Below are positions 35,073 through 43,660 of a stretch of DNA of 64,000 nt, in pieces (position 1 is the first letter of the stretch; the number at the start of each line of letters is the position of its first letter). Below the pieces are notes generated by a model that did not search any database, had not been told where the DNA came from, and was given only the letters and a program-made list of their open reading frames with translations. Position numbers and translations under genes: made by a program. The stretch comes from Streptomyces glaucescens (GTDB lineage: Bacteria; Actinomycetota; Actinomycetes; Streptomycetales; Streptomycetaceae). Where the stretch lies: contig NZ_CP009438.1 of NCBI RefSeq assembly GCF_000761215.1, positions 6,676,501 through 6,740,500 on the forward strand. Direction: 5' to 3'.

Positions 35073-36110
35073 ATGCCGTACGTCATGGTGCAGATACCGA
35101 AAACGCCCGCGCCCGCGCAGCGTTCCGTGCCCACGAGTGCCGATGTGGCCCGTCTGGCAGGCGTCTCCCGGGCGACCGTCTCCTACGTCCTGAACAACAC
35201 CAGCGCCGTACGCATCAGCGAGCCGACCCGGCGCCGCGTGCACGAGGCCGCGGAGGAACTCGGATACGTGCCGCACGCGGCAGCGCGCAGTCTGCGCGCG
35301 GGGCACAGCCGGATGGTGCTGATGCCCGCCCCGGCGATCCCCGTCGGATCGCTCTACAGCCGGTTCATCAACGAGCTCCAGCAGGCCCTCGGGCGCCTCG
35401 ACTACACGGTCGTGCAGTACGGCAGCCCGGGCCCGGCCGGCGACGACGCCGCGCGGGCCTGGGCCGAACTGCGTCCCGTGGCCGTCCTCGTGCCCGGATC
35501 GGGCCTCGGCCCGCAGGGAGTGGCCCTGCTCAGGCGCTCCGGCGCCCGTGCCGTGGTCACGCTGGGGCCGGAGGCGGTGCGGGGTGCGCACGCCCTGCTC
35601 ATGGACCACGCGGCGGTCGGCCGGGCCGCCGGGGCCCACCTGTACGCGCGTGGCCGGCGCCGGATCGGTGTCGTCGTGCCCGAGGAGCCGGGCCTGGAGG
35701 TCTTCTCCCGGCCCCGCCTGGACGGCGTACGCCGCTCCCTGCGCGGTACCGGCGCGACCGTCACCGAGCTGCCCCTCGCCTACGAGGAGGAGGCTGCGGC
35801 CGCGCTCGCCGCGCGCTGGCGGGATCTCGGCCTGGACGGGGTCTTCGCCTACAACGACGAGTACGCCGCGCTGCTGCTGCGCGCGCTCCAGGACGAGGGC
35901 GTGGCCGTCCCCGGCGACACGGCCCTGATCGGCGCCGACGACCTCATGGTGGGACGGCTGCTGCGGCCCCGGCTGAGCACCGTGCACATCGAGCTGCCGT
36001 CGGGCCGCGACCTCGCCGAACTCGTCGACCGGGCGGTCCGCGAGCCGGGCGCCGCACTGGAGCGCCGCGAGGTGCTGGGAGCCGCGGTGGTGGCCCGCGA
36101 CTCCAGCTGA
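35073..36110 (+). CDS. LacI-family transcriptional regulator
   Basis: The 345-residue protein has a LacI helix-turn-helix and hinge (TSADVARLAGVSRATVSYVL, residues about 21-40, and RRRVHEAAEELGYVPHAAARSL) followed by a periplasmic-binding-like effector domain. It lacks part of the usual LacI core conservation (effector-facing stretch begins MVLMPAPAIPVGSLY), as often in Streptomyces paralogues. The sugar ligand and targets are unknown; no sugar genes are adjacent. ATG 35073 is chosen, with ATG 35085 also possible. Confidence 0.8.
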   Translation: MPYVMVQIPKTPAPAQRSVPTSADVARLAGVSRATVSYVLNNTSAVRISEPTRRRVHEAAEELGYVPHAAARSLRAGHSRMVLMPAPAIPVGSLYSRFINELQQALGRLDYTVVQYGSPGPAGDDAARAWAELRPVAVLVPGSGLGPQGVALLRRSGARAVVTLGPEAVRGAHALLMDHAAVGRAAGAHLYARGRRRIGVVVPEEPGLEVFSRPRLDGVRRSLRGTGATVTELPLAYEEEAAAALAARWRDLGLDGVFAYNDEYAALLLRALQDEGVAVPGDTALIGADDLMVGRLLRPRLSTVHIELPSGRDLAELVDRAVREPGAALERREVLGAAVVARDSS

Positions 36111-36163
36111 CGGCACTTCATGTCACCGGCCGCGGAAAGGATCCGCAGGGAAGGGGGAAGCGG

Positions 36164-36574
36164 TCACTGGCCGTTCTGCTCGGCCTGCGCCTGTGCCTGC
36201 GCCTGCTCCTGCGCCTGCTGCGCGGCGACCGCCTTGCGGACCTCGTCCATGTCCAGCCCGCGGGCCTGCCCGATGACATCCGCGAGAGCCGCCTCCGGCA
36301 GCGCTCCCGGCTGCGCGAACACGGCCACACGGTCGCGGACGATCATCAGCGTGGGGATCGACTGGATACCGAAGGCCGCCGCCAGCTCCGGCTGCGCCTC
36401 GGTGTCCACCTTGCCGAACACCAGGTCCGGGTTCTCCTGCGCCGCCTTCTCGTAGACCGGCGCGAACTGCCGGCACGGACCGCACCAGGCCGCCCAGAAG
36501 TCGATCAGGACGAAATCGTTGTCCGTGACCGTCTGGTCGAAGTTCTCCTTGGTCAGCTCCACGGTGCCGCTCAT
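36164..36574 (-). CDS. trxA: thioredoxin
   Basis: The 136-residue product is a thioredoxin with the redox motif WCGPC (Cys 31 and Cys 34), the preceding strand FVLIDFWAAW and the cis-proline SIPTLMIV. It reduces protein disulfides in the cytoplasm. It is longer than a standard thioredoxin (about 108 residues): from about residue 107 it has a Gln/Ala-rich helical tail (QAQEQAQAQAQAEQNGQ) absent from the housekeeping protein. It diverges from a CX4C flavoprotein at 36753, possibly a reductase partner. Confidence 0.9.
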   Translation of the reverse strand: MSGTVELTKENFDQTVTDNDFVLIDFWAAWCGPCRQFAPVYEKAAQENPDLVFGKVDTEAQPELAAAFGIQSIPTLMIVRDRVAVFAQPGALPEAALADVIGQARGLDMDEVRKAVAAQQAQEQAQAQAQAEQNGQ

Positions 36575-36752
36575 GGCCTATCCCTGCTTCCTGATGTGGG
36601 CGGTGCCCCTGTGGGGGGCGGGCCGTCCGGACAACACCGCCCGGCGGGCGGCTATTCCGAGCGCGCACCGGCACGCGTCCCCGCGCGCACGGTCACGCAT
36701 CCGCGCGCCTACCCCTGTGGCCACCCCGCACACCACCCACCAGACTGACCCC

Positions 36753-38186
36753 ATGACGGAAACGGATTCCAACGCGTACGACGTCGTGGTCCTCGGGGCC
36801 GGGCCCGTGGGGGAGAACGTCGCCGACCGCACCCGCGCGGCCGGTCTCACCACCGCGGTCGTGGAGAACGAGCTGGTCGGCGGCGAATGCTCCTACTGGG
36901 CGTGCATGCCCAGCAAGGCGCTGCTGCGGCCGGTGATCGCCCGCGCGGACGCCCGCCGCGTCCCCGGCCTGCGCCATCTGGTCCAGGGCCCCCTGGACGC
37001 GCCCGCGGTGCTCGCCCACCGGGACGACCACACCGCGCACTGGCAGGACGACGGGCAGGCGGGCTGGCTGGACGGCATCGGCGCCGACCTGTACCGGGGC
37101 CACGGCCGCCTCGCCGGCCCCCGCACGGTGACCGTCACCGGATCCGACGGAACCGTGCGCACCCTGACCGCCCGGTACGCCGTCGCCGTCTGCACGGGCA
37201 GCCGGGCCCGGCTGCCGGGTCTGCCCGGACTCGCCGACGTCCGGCCCTGGACCAGCCGGGAGGCCACCAGCGCCGAGGCGGTGCCCGGCCGGCTGATCGT
37301 GGTGGGTGGCGGCGTGGTGGCCACCGAGATGGCCACCGCCTGGCAGGCGCTCGGTTCCCGGGTGACCATGCTGGTCCGCGGCAAGGGCCTGCTCGCCCGG
37401 ATGGAGCCGTTCGCCGGGGAACTCGTCGCCGAGGCGCTGACCGAGGCCGGCGCCGAGATCCGCACCGGGACCTCCGTGCGGTCCGTCAGACGCGAGAACG
37501 GCGCGGTGGTGGCCGTCACCGACGGCGGCGACCGGATCGAGGCGGACGAGATCCTCTTCGCCACCGGCCGCGCCCCGCGCACCGACGACATCGGCCTCGA
37601 CACCGTCGGACTGGAGCCCGGCGACTGGCTGCCGGTCGACGACAGCCTGCGGGTCACCGGCACGGACTGGCTGTACGCGGTCGGCGACGTCAACCAGCGA
37701 GCGCTCCTCACCCACCAGGGCAAGTACCAGGCCAGGATCGCGGGCGCCGCGATCGCCGCGCGCGCCTCCGGTGCGACGGCCCTCGAAGCGGGCCCCTGGG
37801 GCGCGCACACCGCCACCGCCGACCACGCGGCCGTTCCCCAGGTCGTCTTCACCGACCCCGAGGCGGCGGCCGTCGGCCTCTCCCTCGCCGAGGCCGAACA
37901 GGCCGGACACCGCGTCCGCGCGGTCGACGTCGAGTTCTCCTCGGTGGCCGGTGCCGGACTGTACGCCGACGGCTACCGGGGCCGGGCCCGCATGGTCGTC
38001 GACCTGGAGGACGAGGTCCTGCGCGGGGTCACCTTCGTCGGCCCCGGCGTCGGTGAGCTGATCCACTCGGCCACGGTCGCGGTCGCCGGCCAGGTGCCGG
38101 TGGGACGGCTGTGGCACGCGGTTCCCTCGTATCCGACGGTCAGCGAGGTGTGGCTGCGGCTGCTGGAGGCGTACCGGGACAGCTGA
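36753..38186 (+). CDS. FAD-dependent pyridine nucleotide-disulfide oxidoreductase
   Basis: The 477-residue protein has the FAD dinucleotide loop VVVLGAGPVGENVA (residues 11-24) and the active disulfide in GGECSYWACMPSK (Cys 46 and Cys 51, CX4C). An NAD(P) Rossmann motif (RLIVVGGGVVATEMA) and a C-terminal dimer domain ending HAVPSYPTVSE complete it. It resembles dihydrolipoamide dehydrogenase and mercuric reductase but lacks the usual GGTCLNxGC context, so the partner disulfide is uncertain. The thioredoxin gene diverges nearby. It may reduce a thiol such as mycothiol disulfide-like compounds or quinones. Confidence 0.85.
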   Translation: MTETDSNAYDVVVLGAGPVGENVADRTRAAGLTTAVVENELVGGECSYWACMPSKALLRPVIARADARRVPGLRHLVQGPLDAPAVLAHRDDHTAHWQDDGQAGWLDGIGADLYRGHGRLAGPRTVTVTGSDGTVRTLTARYAVAVCTGSRARLPGLPGLADVRPWTSREATSAEAVPGRLIVVGGGVVATEMATAWQALGSRVTMLVRGKGLLARMEPFAGELVAEALTEAGAEIRTGTSVRSVRRENGAVVAVTDGGDRIEADEILFATGRAPRTDDIGLDTVGLEPGDWLPVDDSLRVTGTDWLYAVGDVNQRALLTHQGKYQARIAGAAIAARASGATALEAGPWGAHTATADHAAVPQVVFTDPEAAAVGLSLAEAEQAGHRVRAVDVEFSSVAGAGLYADGYRGRARMVVDLEDEVLRGVTFVGPGVGELIHSATVAVAGQVPVGRLWHAVPSYPTVSEVWLRLLEAYRDS

Positions 38187-38212
38187 GGCACGGACGGGTC
38201 CTCCCGCCCCGG

Positions 38213-38860
38213 TCACCCCGGCAGGGAGAACCCCAGGGCCCGCGCCGCCTCGTGCGGCGTGGGCTGGGTCCAGCGCTCCGCCATCGCCTGGTTCGAGGAC
38301 AGCGAGCGCGACTCGGCGCGGTCCAGGTAGAGCACGCCGTCGAGGTGGTCGGTCTCGTGCTGGACGATCCGCGCGGGCCACCCGGAGACCACCTCGTCCA
38401 GCGCGCGGCCGTACTCGTCCGCGCCCGTCAGCCGCACCCGGGCCGGCCGCGCCACCACCGCCTGCCAGCCCGGCACGCTCAGACAGCCCTCGAAGAACGC
38501 GGCCCGCTCCGCCCCGACGGGCTCGTACGCCGGGTTGACCAGCACCCGGAACGGCAGCGGCACCCGCCCGCGCGCCCGCCGCACCTCCTCCGGCACCGGC
38601 GCCGGATCCTCCACGACCGCGATCCGCAGCCCCACCCCGACCTGCGGCGCGGCGAGCCCGACCCCGGGTGCCGCGTGCATCGTCCGGCGCAGCGCCTCGA
38701 CGAACCGGGCCAGCAGCGCCGGCCCCAGCTGCCCGTCGAAGAGCTCGGCCGGCCGCCGCAGCACCGGGTCACCCGCCGCGACGATCGGCAACGGCCCGTC
38801 GGTGGCCAGGAGTTCCTCGACCTGCTCGGCAAGGGGCGCGCGCTGACTGGGAGTAGACAT
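38213..38860 (-). CDS. def: peptide deformylase (second copy type)
   Basis: The 215-residue protein has all three deformylase motifs: GVGLAAPQVG (near residues 66-75), EGCLSVPG with zinc/iron ligand Cys 126, and QHETDHLDG with His 168 and 172. It removes the N-formyl group from new proteins in the cytoplasm. An N-terminal extension of about 20 residues and long loops suggest the second, accessory deformylase found in many streptomycetes. ATG 38860 is preferred to the longer open frame (38908). It ends 26 bases from the convergent flavoprotein gene. Confidence 0.88.
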   Translation of the reverse strand: MSTPSQRAPLAEQVEELLATDGPLPIVAAGDPVLRRPAELFDGQLGPALLARFVEALRRTMHAAPGVGLAAPQVGVGLRIAVVEDPAPVPEEVRRARGRVPLPFRVLVNPAYEPVGAERAAFFEGCLSVPGWQAVVARPARVRLTGADEYGRALDEVVSGWPARIVQHETDHLDGVLYLDRAESRSLSSNQAMAERWTQPTPHEAARALGFSLPG

Positions 38861-38991
38861 CCCGACAGCATGCCACGCCTCCGCCCGCCTGTGACGCAGG
38901 TCACTCAACTCGCCGGGAACTCGCGGCCCGCACGCTCCGACTACTGGACCACCACGGCCGACACATCAACCGTCCCCGGAGAGTCCCACCG

Positions 38992-40422
38992 ATGACCACC
39001 GCTCCCTCGCCCCCCTCGGACGAGGCCACCCAGCCGGCCTCGTCGACCTCACCCACCTCGACGACCTCGCCGGCGGCGCCCGCGGCGTCCCGCGGCTGGG
39101 CGCCGCTGCGCCCGCTGATCCTGCGCCTGCACTTCTACGCCGGAGTGCTCGTCGCCCCGTTCCTGCTCGTCGCCGCGGTGACCGGCCTGCTGTACGCCGC
39201 CTCCTTCCAGGCCGAGAAGATCGTCTACGCCGACGAGCTGACCGTCTCCGCCGGCGACACCAAGCTGCCGGTCTCCGAGCAGGTCGCCGCCGCCCGCCGG
39301 GCCCACCCCGAGGGCACCGTCACGGCCGTACGGCCCTCGCCGGAGGCCGACGCCACCACCAGGGTGCTGCTGTCCGGCGTCCCCGGCGTCGACCCGGACC
39401 ACACCCTCGCCGTCTTCGTCGACCCGTACACCGCCAAGGTGGAGGGCGCCCTCGAACAGTACGGCTCCACCGGGGCGCTGCCGCTGCGCACCTGGATCGA
39501 CGAGCTGCACCGCGATCTGCACCTCGGCGAGCCCGGCCGCCTCTACAGCGAACTCGCCGCCAGCTGGCTGTGGGTGATCGCCGCCGGCGGCCTGGTGCTC
39601 TGGTTCTCCCGCCGCCGCGCCCTGCGCCGGCTGCGCGGCACCACCGGACGGCGCCGCACCCTCGGCCTGCACGGCACCGTCGGCGCCTGGGCCGCGGCCG
39701 GCTTCCTGTTCCTGTCGGCGACCGGCCTGACCTGGTCCGCGTACGCCGGCGCGAACATCGACGAACTGCGCACCTCGCTCGGCGGCGCCACCCCGGCGCT
39801 CGCGGCGACGGCGGCCGGCGACCACGCGGAGCACGGCGGGACGTCCCCCGGCGACCGGCAGGCCGCGCCCGGCGCCGGCCTGGACGAGGTGCTGGCCGCG
39901 GCGCGCGCCGAGGGGCTGACCGACCCCGTCGAGATCCAGCCGCCCGCCGACGCCTCCTCCGCTTACGTCGTCAAGCAGGTGCAGCGCAGCTGGCCCGGGA
40001 AGCAGGACTCGGTGGCGGTCGACCCGGCCACCGGCGAGGTCCTGGACGTGCTGCGGTTCGCCGACTACCCGGTCCTCGCCAAGCTGACCCGCTGGGGGAT
40101 CGACCTGCACTCCGGCGTCCTGTTCGGCCTGGTCAACCAGATCGCGCTGATGCTGCTCGCGGCGTCCCTGATCCTGCTCGTCCTGTGGGGCTACCGCATG
40201 TGGTGGCAGCGCGGCCGGGGCTCCGCCTTCGGCCGCCCGATCCCGCGCGGCGCCTGGGCCGAGGTGCCCCCGCAGATCCTGGTCCCGCTGCTGGCCGCGG
40301 TGGCGGCCGTCGGGTACTTCGTGCCGCTGCTGGGCATCCCGCTGGCCGCGTTCCTGGCCGTGGACGTCGTCCTGGGGGAGATCGCCCACCGGCGGGGACG
40401 GCGGACGTACGCCGCCAAGTAG
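38992..40422 (+). CDS. PepSY-associated transmembrane protein
   Basis: The 476-residue protein has a Ser/Thr/Pro-rich N-terminus (residues 1-35), then membrane helices at about residues 46-66, 186-206, 225-245, 375-400 and 432-455. Soluble PepSY segments lie between them: VSEQVAAARRAHPEGTV and LDEVLAAARAEGLTDPVEI. LRLHFYAGVLVAPFLLVAAVTGLLYA is the usual PepSY_TM start (residues about 41-66). Such proteins are suggested to act in haem, copper or reductive processes at the membrane. The neighbours give no clue to the partner. A strong hairpin follows the gene. Confidence 0.85.
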   Translation: MTTAPSPPSDEATQPASSTSPTSTTSPAAPAASRGWAPLRPLILRLHFYAGVLVAPFLLVAAVTGLLYAASFQAEKIVYADELTVSAGDTKLPVSEQVAAARRAHPEGTVTAVRPSPEADATTRVLLSGVPGVDPDHTLAVFVDPYTAKVEGALEQYGSTGALPLRTWIDELHRDLHLGEPGRLYSELAASWLWVIAAGGLVLWFSRRRALRRLRGTTGRRRTLGLHGTVGAWAAAGFLFLSATGLTWSAYAGANIDELRTSLGGATPALAATAAGDHAEHGGTSPGDRQAAPGAGLDEVLAAARAEGLTDPVEIQPPADASSAYVVKQVQRSWPGKQDSVAVDPATGEVLDVLRFADYPVLAKLTRWGIDLHSGVLFGLVNQIALMLLAASLILLVLWGYRMWWQRGRGSAFGRPIPRGAWAEVPPQILVPLLAAVAAVGYFVPLLGIPLAAFLAVDVVLGEIAHRRGRRTYAAK

Positions 40423-40444
40423 CGTCGCCGCATCCGGCACACAC

Positions 40445-40481
40445 CACGGGCCCGGCTCCACAGGGGGGAGCCGGGCCCGTG
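40445..40481. terminator. terminator between PepSY and TPR genes
   Basis: A perfect inverted repeat with 15-base arms (40445-40459, 40467-40481) and an ACAGGGG loop starts 22 bases after the PepSY gene. It lies between convergent genes and probably serves both. Confidence 0.78.
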
Positions 40482-40611
40482 CCTCGTCGGTCCCGGTGCC
40501 CAGGGGGTTTCGTCGGACTCCGGTCCGCCCCGCGACGCCCGGCACGCACTCTCGCCGCACCGGACGCCGCAGGGCCGTCCTGCGGACGACGACTGGAGTT
40601 CGACGACCCCC

Positions 40612-40959
40612 CTAGAGCTGCTCGAAGTCACCGGCCAGGGCGGAGGCGACCCGCAGATGCGGCCGGGCCTCCTCCTCGCGCCCCTGGCGCTGGAGGGTGC
40701 GGCCCAGCAGCAGCCGGGCGTAGTGCTCCACCGGGTCGCGCTCCACGATGACCCGCAGCTCGGCCTCGGCGCGGCGCAGCTGGGCCGAGTGGTAGTAGGC
40801 GCGGGCCAGCAGCAGGCGCGGACCGGTCTGTCCCGGCTCCTCCTCGACCAGCCCGTCCAGCACACGCGCCGCGGCGGCGTAGTCCTTGGCGTCGAAGAAC
40901 ATCCGCGCGCGCTCCCAGCGCTCCGCCGGCGTCCCGTGGTCGTAGTACGTGGTCTCCAC
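40612..40959 (-). CDS. tetratricopeptide-repeat protein
   Basis: The 115-residue product consists of about three TPR-like helical hairpins: AKDYAAAARVLDGLVEEEPG, LLLARAYYHSAQLRRAEAELR and HYARLLLGRTLQRQGREEEA. It is a soluble scaffold for protein contacts; the partner is unknown. The GTG at 40959 follows AAGGAGGTCACC, a strong ribosome site; the longer frame to 41013 lacks one. It diverges from the pirin gene across 113 bases. Confidence 0.8.
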   Translation of the reverse strand: METTYYDHGTPAERWERARMFFDAKDYAAAARVLDGLVEEEPGQTGPRLLLARAYYHSAQLRRAEAELRVIVERDPVEHYARLLLGRTLQRQGREEEARPHLRVASALAGDFEQL

Positions 40960-40992
40960 TGGTGACCTCCTTCGGACGCCCCAACAACACCA

Positions 40993-41014
40993 GGTGGTTG
41001 AACATTCCACCACC
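40993..41014. promoter_or_regulatory. candidate operator between TPR and pirin genes
   Basis: GGTGGT (40993-40998) and ACCACC (41009-41014) form an inverted repeat with a 10-base spacer containing TGAACATTCC. This looks like a MarR-type arrangement. The score is modest. Confidence 0.3.
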
Positions 41015-41072
41015 CGGTGCGGCCGGGGCGTTGGCCCTCCGGCGGTGCCCCCGGAGGGCTAGGTTGAGCGCC

Positions 41073-42038
41073 ATGAGCAATCTCGACCGCCAGGCGGTGC
41101 CGAGCGTGTGCGGCGGCCGCGGCTTCGTGGTGGCGGAACCCGTGCGCGAACTCCTCAGCCCCCGCCGCGTCCGGCTCGGTGAAGCCACCGAGGTGCGCCG
41201 CCTGCTGCCCAACCTGGGCCGCAGGATGGTCGGCGCCTGGTGCTTCGTCGACCACTACGGTCCCGACGACATCGCCGACGAGCCCGGCATGCAGGTCCCC
41301 CCGCACCCGCACATGGGCCTGCAGACCGTCAGCTGGCTCCACGAGGGCGAGGTCCTGCACCGGGACTCCACCGGCAGCCTCCAGACCGTCCGCCCGCGCG
41401 AACTGGGCCTGATGACCTCCGGCCGGGCGATCAGCCACTCCGAGGAGAGCCCCCGCGCGCACGCCCGCTTCCTGCACGGAGCCCAGCTCTGGGTCGCCCT
41501 CCCGGACGCCCACCGGCACACCGACCCGCACTTCGAGCACCACGCCGACCTGCCGCTCGTCACGGCACCGGGCCTGACGGCCACCCTCGTCCTCGGCGGC
41601 CTCGACGGCGCGACCTCGCCCGGCACCGCGTACACCCCCATCGTCGGCGCCGACCTCGCGCTCACCGACGGCGCGGACGTACGCCTCCCCCTGGAGCCGG
41701 ACTTCGAGTACGCCGTGCTCGCCATGTCCGGCGAGGTCCACGTCGACGGCGTCCCCGTCCTCCCCGGCTCCCTGCTCTACCTCGGCTGCGGCCGCACCGA
41801 ACTCCCCTTGCGCGCCGACTCGGACGCCGCCCTGATGCTGCTCGGCGGCGAGCCGTTCGAAGAGGAGCTGATCATGTTCTGGAACTGGATCGGACGGTCC
41901 CAGGAGGAGATCGAACAGGCACGGCGGGACTGGATGGAAGGGACACGTTTCGGGGAGGTCAAGGGCTACGACGGCGCTCCGCTGCCGGCCCCGGAGCTGC
42001 CCGCGATGCCCCTGAGACCCCGGGGCCGGGTCCGCTGA
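41073..42038 (+). CDS. pirin family protein
   Basis: The 321-residue bicupin matches pirin. The N-terminal cupin shows VGAWCFVDHYGPDD, PPHPHMGLQTVSWLHEGEVLHRDS (residues about 71-94, in pieces) and SHSEESP; the second half shows GEVHVDG and LLLGGEPFEEEL. The conserved His residues for metal binding (HPHMG and SHSE) are present. Some bacterial pirins have quercetinase activity, others regulate central enzymes. Here the C-terminus includes MFWNWIGRSQEEIEQAR, common in actinobacterial pirins. ATG 41073 gives the standard start. Confidence 0.88.
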   Translation: MSNLDRQAVPSVCGGRGFVVAEPVRELLSPRRVRLGEATEVRRLLPNLGRRMVGAWCFVDHYGPDDIADEPGMQVPPHPHMGLQTVSWLHEGEVLHRDSTGSLQTVRPRELGLMTSGRAISHSEESPRAHARFLHGAQLWVALPDAHRHTDPHFEHHADLPLVTAPGLTATLVLGGLDGATSPGTAYTPIVGADLALTDGADVRLPLEPDFEYAVLAMSGEVHVDGVPVLPGSLLYLGCGRTELPLRADSDAALMLLGGEPFEEELIMFWNWIGRSQEEIEQARRDWMEGTRFGEVKGYDGAPLPAPELPAMPLRPRGRVR

Positions 42039-42240
42039 CCCACGAGGGCGGGAGCAGGGCGGGCCGGCCGGTGCGGTGCGGCCGCCGATCGGATGACCGT
42101 GGCGCGTTCCCCTCCCGGCGTACCGGGCCGAGCACCCCCGTTTCGAGCCGAGCCCGGAAGGTAACCCCGGGAGCTGTCGCGTGCGCCGGCCGGGCGCGGC
42201 CGTAACGTACCGCGGCCGTCGGCCGGCGAGGAACGAGGGG

Positions 42241-42585
42241 ATGTGGTGCCGCATGCGGGACGACGAGCGGAAAGAGACCTGGGACGAGTTCCGCGGCCTG
42301 GTGAACATGTCGCCGGCCGACCTGGAGAAGTGGCTGGACTCGGAGGAGTCGAAGAGCGCCGGACAGCACAAGGACGGCGGCGAGTCCACCGGCCACGCCT
42401 CCGGCCGGCGCATCCTCGGCATCCTGCGGACGAACAAGGGTGACCTCTCGGACGACGACTACCAGCACATGCGGAAGGTCGTCGGCTACATCCGGCGGCA
42501 TCTCGCCCAGCGGCCCTCGGGCGATGTCCGGGACACCCGGTGGCGGTACTCGCTGATGAACTGGGGTCACGACCCCCTGGACTGA
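42241..42585 (+). CDS. DUF3140 protein
   Basis: This 114-residue protein matches the DUF3140 family, found mostly in actinobacteria: TWDEFRGLVNMSPADLEKWL, then SGRRILGILRTNKGDL, DDYQHMRKVVGYIRRHLAQRP and RYSLMNWGHDP. Its acid-rich, soluble, small fold has no assigned function; relatives are often annotated DNA-binding or stress-related without evidence. ATG 42241 is chosen because a GAGGAA site sits 7 bases ahead; ATG 42253 is also possible. It has its own upstream region. Confidence 0.8.
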   Translation: MWCRMRDDERKETWDEFRGLVNMSPADLEKWLDSEESKSAGQHKDGGESTGHASGRRILGILRTNKGDLSDDDYQHMRKVVGYIRRHLAQRPSGDVRDTRWRYSLMNWGHDPLD

Positions 42586-43006
42586 CCGGCCGGGGACGGT
42601 CACTGTGACCTTCGCGCCGACGGGCGCGGGGCCGCCCGCCCTCGCCGGCCCCCAGGACACCGCCGGGCGACGCGCCGGAACCCGCTCGCGCGTGGCCCGC
42701 GCGTCCGTCCACCCGCGCCGGAGCGCGCGGGGCGGGGTGCCGTTCGCCGGCGGGCCGTGGAAGGAACTTGTCGGGCGCGGGGGGTGGTGGGCGTGCCGGA
42801 GCCGGGAAGCGAGAGCCGCGGCGTGCGCCGGGCGCCCGTGAGTACGCCGGTGCGACCGGTGGCGTGGCGATGGGGCGGCGATGGCGGGGCGGCGGTCGGC
42901 GAGCCCACGGGGTGAGTATCGCCGCCGGACGTTTCGGACTGCTCCTGCGCGCTACCCGTGTGACCGGCAGACCTTTCGGTCAACAGGTGAGCAAGGAGGA
43001 GAGCCG
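42586..43006. other. 421-bp gap upstream of two small-protein genes
   Basis: I see no gene that I can support. The frames are open, as is usual in such GC-rich DNA, but none shows a family pattern. GTTTCG (near 42928) and GCTACCCG (near 42950) are spaced about as in a stress (SigB-like) promoter, but the -10 does not match GGGTAY well. A strong site (AAGGAGGAGAGCC) lies before the ATG at 43007. Confidence 0.4.
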
Positions 43007-43201
43007 ATGTCGAACCCACAGCAGCCCGAGCTGCGGCGCAATGACAAGGGGGCGGGCACTCCGCAGGACAGCCAGTCCCGCAAGGCCGCGGAAGCCGGTC
43101 ATGGGGGCGGCGGCCGCGCCCATGGCACGGACCGCGGGAACAAGGGCGGGGGCAGGGGCGGCGGCACGCCCCCCGAGCAGCAGCCGGACCACCCGGCCTG
43201 A
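43007..43201 (+). CDS. small Gly-rich basic protein (64 residues)
   Basis: The 64-residue product is hydrophilic and disordered by composition: QQPELRRNDKGAGTPQDSQS, then a glycine/arginine-rich centre (GGGRGGG) and PPEQQPDHPA. It has no signal peptide or membrane segment. A strong ribosome site (AAGGAGGAGAGCC) supports translation. Its length and composition suggest a small stress-associated or nucleic-acid-binding protein, but no family is recognised. The next gene, 33 bases on, encodes another small acidic protein. Confidence 0.6.
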   Translation: MSNPQQPELRRNDKGAGTPQDSQSRKAAEAGHGGGGRAHGTDRGNKGGGRGGGTPPEQQPDHPA

Positions 43202-43234
43202 GCACCCCCGCAGAGCAACGAGCAAGGAGAAGTC

Positions 43235-43405
43235 GTGACCGTTCCCGAGGAGAACCGGCCGAAGACGACGTCCACCGACGACGTCATCGAGACGCCTCAC
43301 GAGAAGACCGCCGCCGGGCAGGACGACGGAGCCACCGGACGCACCATGCGGGAGGCGATGGAGGAAGCAGGGCTCAGCCCGGACGACGTGCGCGACGAGA
43401 CCTGA
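43235..43405 (+). CDS. small acidic protein (56 residues)
   Basis: Translation from the GTG at 43235, which follows AAGGAGAAGTC, gives a 56-residue acidic protein: EENRPKTTSTDDVIETPHEK, then DDGATGRTMREAMEEAGLSPDDVRDET. No domain is recognised. Together with the basic neighbour upstream it would form a charge-complementary pair, probably co-transcribed. It is short, so it would be missed by most gene finders. Good codon bias supports it. Confidence 0.6.
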   Translation: MTVPEENRPKTTSTDDVIETPHEKTAAGQDDGATGRTMREAMEEAGLSPDDVRDET

Positions 43406-43660
43406 CGCCCTGGACGACGGGCCGGCCGCGGCGGGCGCACGCACGGACGCGCGCTTCATCCGCCGGGGCCGGCCCGCCGTCCCGGATCGGCCGGCGGGAG
43501 GCGCCCCGCTCCGCTCGGTGTGCGCCGGCCCGGGGCCGGCCCGGGTGGCCCGCCGTGCGGCCGTCCACCGCCGCGTCCGCGCCACGAGGTGGCCCGGGCG
43601 TTCCGGGCGCACACTGGGACATGGGCCGCGACGTGCCCCTGACCCGGTGGAGGAGCAGCA

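Noticed and set aside
42920..42960. SigB-like promoter before the small-protein genes
   Set aside because: The -35-like GTTT is present but the -10 lacks GGGTAY, so I only mention it in the gap entry.
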